A stretch of 64,000 nt of DNA from Paenibacillus tyrphae. Its GTDB lineage: Bacteria > Bacillota > Bacilli > Paenibacillales > NBRC-103111. Position 1 is the stretch's first letter, and every line of letters starts with the position of its first letter. Below are positions 33,601 to 41,210 of the stretch, piece by piece. Both the position numbers and the translations under genes were made by a program. The DNA lies in the NCBI RefSeq assembly GCF_024158745.1, contig NZ_JAMZAW010000027.1, positions 1-64,000 of the forward strand, in the 5' to 3' direction. Under the pieces are notes generated by a model, which saw only the letters and a program-made list of their open reading frames with translations, was not told where the DNA came from and searched no databases.

Positions 33601-35507
33601 CCGCTGCGGTTCGCAGCCGCGGGTTGGAGCGATTGGAGCCGGAGCAATGGCTTTACGAGCCCGTGTTCCGTCCGACGACGGCTATCTCCACGTGGCGTCC
33701 CAAGGAGCGCAGCGGGGTATGGATTGTATTCGAGGAGGGACGCGGAGGCTGGATGGATTTGCTGGCGGAGCGGCTTGAGCATGCCAGCCAGCCTATCGTT
33801 AGGGTCCGGGAATCTTCGGGCTTCGAACAGCTGAGCGAGCGGCTGTACGGCTTGAACCCGGCCCGGCCTGAACAGTACGCACTGCTCTTTGATGCTCTGG
33901 CTGCGGGTGAAGGACCGATGCGGGTTCTCTGCTCATGCTGCTCGTGGATGGGAGCGGATTCCTCCTTTGGCGGTGTGACCGGTTTTTTGCAGCTGTCCAG
34001 AGCGCTGCAGGCTCATGCCGTTGCCAGCGGAAATTTCACCCATTTATGCGTCGTTACAGAGGGTCTTTATAATATTGCGGGAGAAACGGACGTTCGGCCC
34101 GAACGGATGATGGTCGCCGGGCTTGGCCAAGTCTGGATGCAGGAGCATGCGCTGGCCGCGTTTCATCTGGCCGATGCGCTCATGCCGAACAGACGTTCTC
34201 AGGCAGAGGCCATGGCAGACGCCATTTTGGAGGACTTTATGTCCGCCCCGGCGGGAAGTCCGCGCATCTATCGCGGGAGTCAGCGGTGGATGCTCGAATA
34301 CGAGCCTGTACATGCTAAGCGGCCTGTTGAGGAAAACGAAACCGTGCAGGTCGCCGGTACCTATCTTCTCATCGGCCCGTTCGATCGAAAAGTGCAAGCT
34401 TTCGCTCAATATCTGGTTCAACCGTCGCCCGATCCGGGGCTTAGGCGGATCGTCATCATAAATGAGCAGCCGGTCATGCCGGACAAGGCCGTCTGGCCTG
34501 CGATTGCGGAGGGCGAATTACCTGCCGGCGATAAGGTGCGGCAGGCTGTAGCTCATGCTCTACGGCTGGAGGAGCTGGGGGCGGAGGTTCATTTTGTCCC
34601 CATTGCGGCCTCGAAACAGAGGGCACTGACAGAGGCTGTCGACGAAGCGGCAGCTCTGTACGGGGAGATTACGGGCGTCCTCTATGCGGACTGGTCTTCG
34701 GAAGAAATGACTTTTACAGCCGCGAGCGAACTGGATTGGCAGGCCGCCGAAGTCGAGCTTGACCGGACGGCGCGGGGCTTGGACGAGCTGGAGCGGGCTT
34801 TGTCGCCGCATCGGCCGGAATTTTGCCTCATCCAGTCCTCGATTGCTTCCGAGATCGGAGGCTTGGGTTTATCGCTTCATGCCGCTGCGGCTGCTTATAC
34901 GGAGGCGTTCGTGCGCAGGCACAACGAGCTGACGGATTCACGCTGGCGCTGCATTCAATGGGATGCCTGGGCCTCGGGCCCCGTCTCCGATCGGGAAGGA
35001 AGGGTAAGCGAGCTGGCAAGACTGGCCATTCGTCCCGAGGAAGGAGTCCGGTTATGGACGAAGCTGATGACATGTGGAAATATTTCCCACTGCCTTGTCT
35101 CAACGGCTGACTTTGCTGCTCGGCAGGCCTACGCTTTACAGAGCCACAGCCGGCAGGCAGAGCAGGCAGGCCCGGATAAGGGCAATCTGGCGCTCCGCCC
35201 CCGTCCGGCGTTGACGGTACCGCTGGTTGCTCCTCGCCATGACATGGAGCAGCAGCTTGCGGACGCGTGGGCCGAGCTGCTCGGTATGGAACCGATTGGC
35301 ATTCATGACGATTTCTTCAGTCTTGGCGGCCATTCTTTGCTGGCTACACAAGTGATTTCGTGGGTGAACAGCCGGTTTCCGATCGAATTCCCGCTGAAGC
35401 TTTTTTTCGAGCATCCGACGGTCGCCGAGGTTACCGAGGCCATTGAAATGCTGTTAATCGAAAAGCTGGAAGCGATGACGGAGGAACAAGTCAGCGAGCT
35501 TTTATAG
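27654..35507 (+). CDS. Hybrid synthase 4: C-A(beta-Ala-like)-PCP / KS-AT-degenerate KR-ACP
   Basis: I place the start at ATG 27654, which leaves a normal short leader before the C domain (2617 aa); a TTG at 27609 in the same frame is the alternative. Domains: C (HHLISDG near 161); A (FTSGSTGAPKG near 640); PCP (LGGHS near 1030); KS (TACSTS near 1271); AT (GHSLG near 1716, GAFHS near 1814); a KR-like region about 1980-2480; ACP (LGGHS near 2558). The A pocket reads V-D-A-V-S-S-I-A-D: the usual Asp235 has moved to position 236, the hallmark of beta-amino-acid codes such as V-D-W-V-I-S-L-A-D for beta-alanine. The KR has lost the nucleotide-binding glycines (L-L-I-G-P-F-D where T-G-G-x-G is expected), and the catalytic Tyr position reads His (L-S-L-H-A-A-A), so it should not reduce. 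The KS-AT half is nearly identical in DNA to that of the previous gene. Confidence 0.9.
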   Translation: MERSMDEKRLRLARLLQERETQSRQYPLSLPQQRLWFLEQMAPGNTAYLITTAIRMDGAFDREVFAKCMRHLVRRHESLRTRFRSESGKAAQHVDPPADIVSFPLPETDLSSWDPKEKEAELVRILQAETEKPFDIARDRLVRAHWVLLDQEEGVLLLTLHHLISDGWSQGLLIREIETCYRAYVRGEMPKLAPLPFTYGEYAQRQREALDEDVFKRKLSYWSEKLRNSPSLLALPTDRPRPAVQSTSGAMVPLKLPREVGEKLKGLARERGASVFMTALAGFYALLARYTGQEDIVLGCPAANRNESGTAGVVGLFVNPVALRVRVSGELSFQSLLSQVKDTMVEALAHQDVPFERIVEELQPQRSLDASPLFQVMAVQTVPASLPDLPGLRLSPIGVQGSSAKFDMTLYVEESESELSVVLEYRKDLFDAETAERLLERYRVLLAAAADDPLRPIGTLPLLTPEEERQALEDWHRPVMAAEDEEASLLELFDRQVQSGEDRTALIEDGRHVSYGMLNRMANRIAWELLSAGVAPEVFVGVCMERGIERTAALLGILKAGGAYVPLDPGYPAERMRLILQETGAPLVVTQSFLAAKVPAGDYRLLKADSLGELPERYDHNPPAPDVHGDSAAYVIFTSGSTGAPKGVVGLHRGILNRLRWGWETYPYAEDEVCCHQAALTFVDAVAETFGPLLRGVPAVILPQTALQDPEVLVDALAKHRISRIVMVPSLLRVVLEACARRKEFLERLRYWSVSGEALPQALCERFFELLPGRALINIYGSSEVAADATYHAMTAPPQGAGVPIGRPLRNMRICLVDERRQLVPPGVAGEICVGGLGLARGYLHRPDWTAERFIDDPFAMGPGERLYRTGDIGRRLPDGTLLFEGRRDQQIKIRGMRVELSEIESVLIRHPAVRNAVVAAAEKDGKAERLVAYVVQEDERWDPAGLRGYLREYLPEHMVPALFVPLEALPLTATGKIDRRSLPAWTEASASASPGFVPPATDMERRISSVWRQALQTDRVGLRDNFFDLGGHSLLLIEVRDRLNLELSRELSVVELFQYPTVAELAGHLAGQSADSGSHRARKRSSASAEYSGLPNDSADIAIIGMSGRFPGADGIEAFWTNLLQGECGIRSFSKEELENAGVPARMRADRHFVNCGGKVEGIESFDAAFFGYTPGEAEMLDPQHRMFLECAWEALERAGYAPGSSEGAIGVYAGTTQSTYLLCSLLPRLDPADPAGMFAASTANQESYLATRVAYKLDLHGPGVTVQTACSTSLVAVHTAAQALLAGECDMALAGGVTVKVPQTTGYVYREGSIVSADGSCKAFDAEADGTVFANGAGVVMLKRLDEALRDGDTVHAVIKGSAVNNDGGRKVGYTAPSIGGQAEVIRMALDSAGVGAESISYVEAHGTGTPLGDPIELAALTEVFGPSTDGPRCGIGSVKTNVGHLDAAAGVASLIKVTLSLRNGLLPASLHYTKGNPAVDWANSPFYVVDRARPWTGGSPGQPRRAGVSSFGIGGTNAHVIVEVAPAQRTSDTAAAEEVLVLSARTPSALQAMRERLAAHLEAEPSVKLSDAAFTLQQGRKAFGHRWSAVCGNAEQALNALRGEDARAVRTGLAEAGERPVVFAFPGQGSQYVGMGAELYAQEPVYRETVDRCAELLMPHLGMDVRDALLGREGFEVERLEETWLTQPALFVAEYALARLWMSVGVKPAALIGHSLGEYTAACIAGVFGLEEGLELVSARGRLMHRCEAGVMAAVGANAAELTEQLKGTLEIAAVNGPRMSVVTGAAEEVEELTARLRQAGIECRRLRTGGAFHSSRMEPALSELEAALTRVKLGAPRIPFVSNESGDWITAEQAGSAAYWVSHARRTVRFAENAERVLERYPNAVVIEVGPGQTLTSLMRQSVRWGAEHRGVRTLPPGGTGAGERRQWLESVAELWSGGQSIAWKALHGSRVRNRVELPTYPFERQRYWIEPRLTSASAAAVRSRGLERLEPEQWLYEPVFRPTTAISTWRPKERSGVWIVFEEGRGGWMDLLAERLEHASQPIVRVRESSGFEQLSERLYGLNPARPEQYALLFDALAAGEGPMRVLCSCCSWMGADSSFGGVTGFLQLSRALQAHAVASGNFTHLCVVTEGLYNIAGETDVRPERMMVAGLGQVWMQEHALAAFHLADALMPNRRSQAEAMADAILEDFMSAPAGSPRIYRGSQRWMLEYEPVHAKRPVEENETVQVAGTYLLIGPFDRKVQAFAQYLVQPSPDPGLRRIVIINEQPVMPDKAVWPAIAEGELPAGDKVRQAVAHALRLEELGAEVHFVPIAASKQRALTEAVDEAAALYGEITGVLYADWSSEEMTFTAASELDWQAAEVELDRTARGLDELERALSPHRPEFCLIQSSIASEIGGLGLSLHAAAAAYTEAFVRRHNELTDSRWRCIQWDAWASGPVSDREGRVSELARLAIRPEEGVRLWTKLMTCGNISHCLVSTADFAARQAYALQSHSRQAEQAGPDKGNLALRPRPALTVPLVAPRHDMEQQLADAWAELLGMEPIGIHDDFFSLGGHSLLATQVISWVNSRFPIEFPLKLFFEHPTVAEVTEAIEMLLIEKLEAMTEEQVSELL
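31674..33585 (+). repeat. 1.9-kb near-identical KS-AT segment, copy 2
   Basis: Partner of 25154-27065 at a constant offset of 6520 bases. Both copies carry GHSLG and GAFHS AT motifs, so the extender specificity should be the same. The 5' halves of the two KS domains, before these borders, are clearly different, which argues for gene conversion rather than duplication of the whole module. Confidence 0.9.
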
Positions 35508-35541
35508 GGCTCCGATCATGAAACAGAAAGGGTGACAGAAG

Positions 35542-38500
35542 GTGTCCATTGAAAGCGCATCGCCATCTGGCGGCAATCTATCCGATGCCAAACGGGCCCT
35601 GCTCGAAAAGTGGAAAAAGGGAAGCGCCGCAACGGGGAAAATGGGCCCGCGCGAGCAGAGGGGCCCGCTTCCGCTGTCGTTTGCTCAGCGGCGAATATGG
35701 TTTTTGGAGCAGTTGGTTCCGGGGACACCGGTCTATAACATTCCGGGAGCCGTGCGCTTAAGCGGCGAATTGAACACGGACGCGTTGAAGCTGGCGCTCA
35801 GTGAGATCGTTCGACGCCATGAGGTGTTCCGCACCCGATTTACGGTTCGGGAAGCCATCCCTTACCAGGAAATCGAAGAGTTCGGAGCCTGCGAGCTGCC
35901 GGTTGCGGATTTGAGCCGCCTTCCGGAAGCGGAACGGGAGGTGGAAGCCGCCCGCCTGCTCTCGGAAGAGGCGAGGAAGCCATTCGACTTGACCCATTCG
36001 AAACTTCTGCGCGCCCGACTGATCCGTTTGCGGGAGAACGATCACCTTCTCGTGATATGCATGCACCATATTATTTCCGACGGGTGGTCGCTTGGGGTTT
36101 TCCAGCGGGAGCTCGCTTTGCTTTATGAAGCTTATTCTCAGGGCAAGCCTTCGCCGCTGACGGAACTGCCGATTCAGTACGGGGATTTCTCGGAGTGGCA
36201 GCGGAAGCGAATGGAGGCGGGAGAATACGAGGAGCAGCTGGCTTATTGGAGGCGCCAGCTTACCGGCCTGCGGTCCGATGCGGCTCTGCCGTACGATCGA
36301 ACGCGTTCGGCGGTGCCGACTTATCAGGGGGAGCGGCATTACTTCGAACTGTCCGAAACGCAGACGGAGGGCTTGCGCCAACTTGCCCAGGAGGAAGGGG
36401 CTACCCTCTATATGGCGCTGCTGTCCGTGTGGAAGGTGCTGCTGTATCGGTACGGCCAATCGCCGGACATTTCGGTAGGTTGTCCGATTGCCAATCGGAA
36501 TCAGGCGCAGATTGAAGGTTTGATCGGTTTCTTCGTCAATACGCTCGTCATGCGCTCGCAGCTTGGGGAGGACGACGACTTTCCGGCGGTTCTCCGCCAG
36601 GTGAAGCGTGTGGCGCTGGAAGCGTACGCCCGGCAGGATGTGCCGTTTGAGCGTTTGGTGGAGGCTCTTCAACCCGACCGCGATCTGAGCGTTTCGTCGC
36701 CGTTCTTTCAGACGGGTTTCGTCTTTCAGAACACGCCGTTTCCGAAGACGCAGCTGAACGGACTGGAGCTGGCCCCGATTACCGTGCACAACGGGATGGC
36801 GCCCTTCGACCTGCTGCTCTCGCTTACGGAAAGCGAGGGCAAGCTGATCGGGTTTTTCGAGTACTCGACGGAGCTGTTTGACGCAGAAACCGTCGTCCGC
36901 ATGACATCGCACTTTCGGGTGTTGACGGACAGCATTCTTTCCAATGCCAAGTTGCCGGTGAAGCGTCTGGCCTTATTGCCGGAGGAGGAGCGTCGGCGGG
37001 TGCTGACGTGGGGAGCCGCGGCCAAATCGCCGCAGCCCGTCACAAGCTGCATTCACGAACGCTTCGAAAAGGCGGCCGCTCTGACACCCGGCGCTGTTGC
37101 CGTTACGTATGAAGGCAGCTCGCTGACCTATGCCGAGCTGGATGGAAGAGCCAATGCTCTGGCTCGCCGACTTAGGCGGCTGGGTATCGAGGAGGAAGTC
37201 CGGGTCGGCATCTACCTGGAGCGTTCGCTTGAGCTTGTCGTCGCGATTTTGGCTGTGTTCAAAGCGGGTGGCGCCTACGTGCCGCTCGATCCTGCCTATC
37301 CGAAGCAGCGGATCGCTTATATCGCCGGCGATGCCGGGCTGTCCTTGATGCTGACGCAGGCTTCGCTTCTCGATACGCTGCCCGATCTCGATGTACCGAC
37401 CGTTGCCGTGGATGATTTCGACGCGGATGCGGAGAGCCAAACCCCGCTTGAGCTCGGGGCCGATCCGGCACAATTGGCCTATGTGATTTACACCTCCGGT
37501 TCGACCGGCCAGCCGAAGGGCGTGCTTGTAGAGCACCGGAACGTCGTCCGCTTGTTCGATGAGACGCAGGCCTGGTTCGGGTTTGACCGGAGCGACGTAT
37601 GGACGCTTTTCCATTCGCACGCTTTCGATTTTTCGGTGTGGGAAATGTGGGGCGCTTTGTTCTATGGAGGCAAACTTGTCGTCGTTCCTTACCTGGTCAG
37701 CCGTTCGCCGGAAAGCTTCTATGCGCTCCTGCATTCGGAAGGGGTGACCGTCCTTTGTCAGACCCCTTCGGCTTTTCGCCAGCTGGCGCATCACGAGGAG
37801 AGGCAGCCGCCGAATATGCTCGAAGCCCTTCGATATATTGTATTCGGCGGGGAAGCGTTGGAGATGCATACGCTCAAATGCTGGTTTGAACGGCATGGCG
37901 ATGCCCGGCCCCAACTGGTCAACATGTACGGCATTACCGAAACTACGGTACATGTCACCTACAGACCGCTGACCCTGGCCGATCTCGAAACGCGATGCAG
38001 CCCTATCGGGATTCCCATCCCCGATCTGAGCTTGTACCTGCTGGATCGCAACCGCGAGCCGGTGCCGATCGGCATCGCCGGCGAAATTTATGTGGGAGGA
38101 GCAGGCGTATCGCGGGGGTATCTGAATCGTCCGGAGCTGACGGCCGAGCGGTTCGTCCCGGACCCGTTCTCCGGCATCCCGGGCGCCACCCTTTACAAAA
38201 CCGGCGATGAGGCAAGGCTCTTGCCTTCAGGAGAGCTGGAGTTCCTCGGGCGCAACGATCATCAGGTAAAAATCCGCGGCTTTCGCATCGAGTTGGGAGA
38301 AATCGAAGCGGCGTTGAAACAGCATGCTGCCGTCCGCGATGCCGTAGTGGCCGTCAAGCAGGATGCCATGGGTCATCCGCAGCTGGTAGCCTATCTCATC
38401 GAGAAGGAAGCGGATGACCACGATGTGGAAATAACGAAGCAATGGGAGCATGTATTCGATCAAACTTATGAAAACGGAGCGGATACGGAAGCCGCCGATT

Positions 38501-41202
38501 TCAATATCGCCGGTTGGAACAGCCTATACGATGGCCGGCCTCTTCCTGCCGAGGACATGCGGGAGTGGGTGGACGCGACGGTAAAGCACTTGCTCGACGC
38601 GAAGCCGAAGCGGGTGCTGGAGCTGGGCTGCGGAACGGGGCTGCTGCTTTTCCGGGTGGCGCCGGTGTGCGAGCATTACATGGGAACCGACATTTCGTTA
38701 ACGGCCATCCGGCGGTTGGAGACGCTGACGGAGAAGCTGCCGCAGGTGAGGCTCCGGCAGCAGCCGGCCCATCATACGGAGGGAATAGAACCGGGCTCTT
38801 ATGATCTGGTCATACTCAACTCGGTCATTCAATATTTCCCTAGCGTGGAGTATTTCCTGGTGGTGCTCGATGCCGCCGTACGAGCCGTTCGTCCCGGAGG
38901 CGTCGTGTTTATCGGGGATGTGCGGAGTTTGCCGCTGCAGGAAGCTTTTTATTATTCGGTGGAGCAGTTCAAGGCGAGGCGGGCGCTCACGCCGGAAGAA
39001 CGAAGCTCCCGGGTGAAGGAACGGATGGAGCGCGAGCATGAGCTGCTTCTCGATCCGCAGCTTTTTGTAAAGCTGGCCGAGAGAAAGCCGCAGATTGCCC
39101 AGGCCGAAATTCAGTGGAAGCGCGGAAGCCGCTGGAACGAGTTGACACGGTTTCGCTACGATGTCCTGCTGCGCCTAAGCGCCTCGGAACAGCGGACGGT
39201 TGAACCGCTCATGCTTCCATGGTGCTCCGTTCGGGATGCGGAAAGCGCACTGCAAAAGCTGGCCGGACAAGGCGCGGAAGCCGTTGCGATCCGCGGCGTC
39301 CCCAACGCCAGGCTGCGGGGCTTTCTGGAAGAGGTGGGAGAAGACGCCGTCGATCCTATGGCCTTTGTCGAGCTGGAGCGTTCCCTTCCTTACGATATCG
39401 CGATCCATTGGGCGGGACCCGGCCGGGAAGACCGATTCGATGTGCTCTGTACTCGTCGGGACTTGTCACCGAACAAACGAATCGTCCAGACGGGAAGCGG
39501 AAAATCGGAGGGAAGCGAAGAATGGGGCGCATACGCCAACCGGCCCGTGAAGCTTGCAGCGCCCGGCGGACTCCGTCCGGAGCTGCGCAGCCTGTTGAAG
39601 GAGCGGCTCCCGGATTATTTCATTCCGTCCGCCTGCGTTACAGTACGTTCGTTCCCGCTTACTTCCAACGGCAAAATCGACAGGGCGGCGCTGCCGGCCC
39701 CGGGCCGCGAACGTCCGGAGCTGGAAAATCCGTATGTCGAACCCCGTACTCCGCTGGAACGGCGGCTGGCCGAGCTTTGGAGCAGCGTGCTGGGTATCCC
39801 GCAAATCGGCGTCATGGACAGCTTCTTTGAGCTGAGAGGCCACTCTTTGCTCGCCACCCAGCTTATTTTCAAGCTGCGCGACGAGCTCGGCATCGAAATT
39901 CCGCTGCGCGTGCTGTTTGAGACGCCAACCATCGAGTGGATGGGCACCACGATTGAAGCTATCCAAAGCGGTCAGGGAGAGCTTGTTGCTTCGCGACTTG
40001 ATTTATGGAGCGAGAGCAGCCTTCCGTTTGCCATCCGCAATCCGGGAACGGCCGGTCAGGCGAGCAGACCTGTGCAAAATATTTTGCTGACCGGAGCCAC
40101 GGGCTTCCTCGGAGCCTTCCTGCTGCGCGAGCTGCTGCGAAGCACGAGAGCCGATATTTTCTGTCTTGTCCGCGGCCGTTCCGAAGAGGAGGCCATGCGG
40201 CGGCTGCAAACCAATCTTGCCAAATACGGGGTTCGCGACGAAGCAGTCTCGGAGCGTGTTAGGGTCATTCCCGGCGATCTCGGGCAGGAGAGGCTGGGGT
40301 TGTCCGAAGCGGCCTTCGAGCGGCTGGCCGGGCAGATGGACGCCCTTTATCACAACGGCAGCATGGTGCATTTTATCGCGCCTTATGTCGAGCACAAGGC
40401 GGCGAACGTTCTGGGAACCCGGGAAATGATCCGGCTGGCGAATACCGGGCGTTTCAAAACGCTTCACTACGTCTCGACCACGCATGTGTTCTCGGGACGC
40501 GATATCAAGGACGGCGTTTTGATGGAGAAGGACCTGCCGCAGCATCCCGAAGACCTTAGGCTTGGTTATACCCAGAGCAAATGGGTTGCGGAGCGGATGG
40601 TACTGGAAGCAGCTCGCTCCGGGCTGCCCGCGCTCATTTACCGACCGGGCCGTATCTGGGGAGACAGCGTAACGGGCCGCTGCCAATCGAGCGATTTTAT
40701 GTGGCTGATCATCAAAGCCTCGCTGCAGTTCGGGCTCATTCCCGCTATGGAAGCGGAGCTGGAGATCGTGCCGGCGGATTTTGCGGCTCGGGCGATTGTG
40801 CATCTGTCGGGGGCGGAAACGCCGGACGGCCGCGCGTACCATCTCGTGAATCCGACGCGGACCACATGGAGCGAGGTGATCGATAGCCTTACCGACTACG
40901 GCTATGCTCTTCGGACGGTACCTTACGGGATTTGGCACGAACGGATCTTACAGGCGGCGGCCGAGTCCGGAGATCATGCGGCGAAGGCGGTTCTGCCGCT
41001 CCTCGAAGGCGACTGGGGGGACGGCATATCGGAATTCCAGGTTGTCTACGATTGCACCCATCTTCATCAGGGCTTGAAGGGAAGCGGTGTGACTTGTCCG
41101 AAGCTGGATAGGTCCTTGATGAGCACTTACCTTACTTATTTTGTCCAAACCGGGTTCCTGCCGCAGCCTAGCAGCGGAAAGACAGGCCATCAGGGAGCGT
41201 GA
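35542..41202 (+). CDS. NRPS 5: C-A(Thr-like)-N-MT-PCP-terminal thioester reductase
   Basis: This 1886-aa protein starts at GTG 35542 with AAAGGG 9 bases upstream. Domains: C (HHIISDG near 175); A (YTSGSTGQPKG near 650); N-methyltransferase between A8 and A9 (LELGCGTG near 1028), closely resembling that of synthase 1; PCP near 1430; and a C-terminal short-chain-dehydrogenase-type reductase with GATGFLG near 1516 and Y-T-Q-S-K near 1676. The pocket reads D-F-W-C-V-G-M-V-H, one change from known Thr variants at position 278, so threonine is likely but not certain. The reductase replaces a thioesterase and should release the chain as an aldehyde, or an alcohol after a second reduction. The carrier motif is F-F-E-L-R-G-H-S, with Arg where the first Gly of G-G-x-S normally stands; the modified Ser is intact. 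It is followed directly by the decarboxylase gene. Confidence 0.92.
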   Translation: MSIESASPSGGNLSDAKRALLEKWKKGSAATGKMGPREQRGPLPLSFAQRRIWFLEQLVPGTPVYNIPGAVRLSGELNTDALKLALSEIVRRHEVFRTRFTVREAIPYQEIEEFGACELPVADLSRLPEAEREVEAARLLSEEARKPFDLTHSKLLRARLIRLRENDHLLVICMHHIISDGWSLGVFQRELALLYEAYSQGKPSPLTELPIQYGDFSEWQRKRMEAGEYEEQLAYWRRQLTGLRSDAALPYDRTRSAVPTYQGERHYFELSETQTEGLRQLAQEEGATLYMALLSVWKVLLYRYGQSPDISVGCPIANRNQAQIEGLIGFFVNTLVMRSQLGEDDDFPAVLRQVKRVALEAYARQDVPFERLVEALQPDRDLSVSSPFFQTGFVFQNTPFPKTQLNGLELAPITVHNGMAPFDLLLSLTESEGKLIGFFEYSTELFDAETVVRMTSHFRVLTDSILSNAKLPVKRLALLPEEERRRVLTWGAAAKSPQPVTSCIHERFEKAAALTPGAVAVTYEGSSLTYAELDGRANALARRLRRLGIEEEVRVGIYLERSLELVVAILAVFKAGGAYVPLDPAYPKQRIAYIAGDAGLSLMLTQASLLDTLPDLDVPTVAVDDFDADAESQTPLELGADPAQLAYVIYTSGSTGQPKGVLVEHRNVVRLFDETQAWFGFDRSDVWTLFHSHAFDFSVWEMWGALFYGGKLVVVPYLVSRSPESFYALLHSEGVTVLCQTPSAFRQLAHHEERQPPNMLEALRYIVFGGEALEMHTLKCWFERHGDARPQLVNMYGITETTVHVTYRPLTLADLETRCSPIGIPIPDLSLYLLDRNREPVPIGIAGEIYVGGAGVSRGYLNRPELTAERFVPDPFSGIPGATLYKTGDEARLLPSGELEFLGRNDHQVKIRGFRIELGEIEAALKQHAAVRDAVVAVKQDAMGHPQLVAYLIEKEADDHDVEITKQWEHVFDQTYENGADTEAADFNIAGWNSLYDGRPLPAEDMREWVDATVKHLLDAKPKRVLELGCGTGLLLFRVAPVCEHYMGTDISLTAIRRLETLTEKLPQVRLRQQPAHHTEGIEPGSYDLVILNSVIQYFPSVEYFLVVLDAAVRAVRPGGVVFIGDVRSLPLQEAFYYSVEQFKARRALTPEERSSRVKERMEREHELLLDPQLFVKLAERKPQIAQAEIQWKRGSRWNELTRFRYDVLLRLSASEQRTVEPLMLPWCSVRDAESALQKLAGQGAEAVAIRGVPNARLRGFLEEVGEDAVDPMAFVELERSLPYDIAIHWAGPGREDRFDVLCTRRDLSPNKRIVQTGSGKSEGSEEWGAYANRPVKLAAPGGLRPELRSLLKERLPDYFIPSACVTVRSFPLTSNGKIDRAALPAPGRERPELENPYVEPRTPLERRLAELWSSVLGIPQIGVMDSFFELRGHSLLATQLIFKLRDELGIEIPLRVLFETPTIEWMGTTIEAIQSGQGELVASRLDLWSESSLPFAIRNPGTAGQASRPVQNILLTGATGFLGAFLLRELLRSTRADIFCLVRGRSEEEAMRRLQTNLAKYGVRDEAVSERVRVIPGDLGQERLGLSEAAFERLAGQMDALYHNGSMVHFIAPYVEHKAANVLGTREMIRLANTGRFKTLHYVSTTHVFSGRDIKDGVLMEKDLPQHPEDLRLGYTQSKWVAERMVLEAARSGLPALIYRPGRIWGDSVTGRCQSSDFMWLIIKASLQFGLIPAMEAELEIVPADFAARAIVHLSGAETPDGRAYHLVNPTRTTWSEVIDSLTDYGYALRTVPYGIWHERILQAAAESGDHAAKAVLPLLEGDWGDGISEFQVVYDCTHLHQGLKGSGVTCPKLDRSLMSTYLTYFVQTGFLPQPSSGKTGHQGA

Positions 41203-41210
41203 GGAAAGCT

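Noticed and set aside
41040-41202. A thioesterase at the end of the line
   Set aside because: The C-terminal domain has GATGFLG and Y-T-Q-S-K of a thioester reductase and no G-x-S-x-G hydrolase motif.
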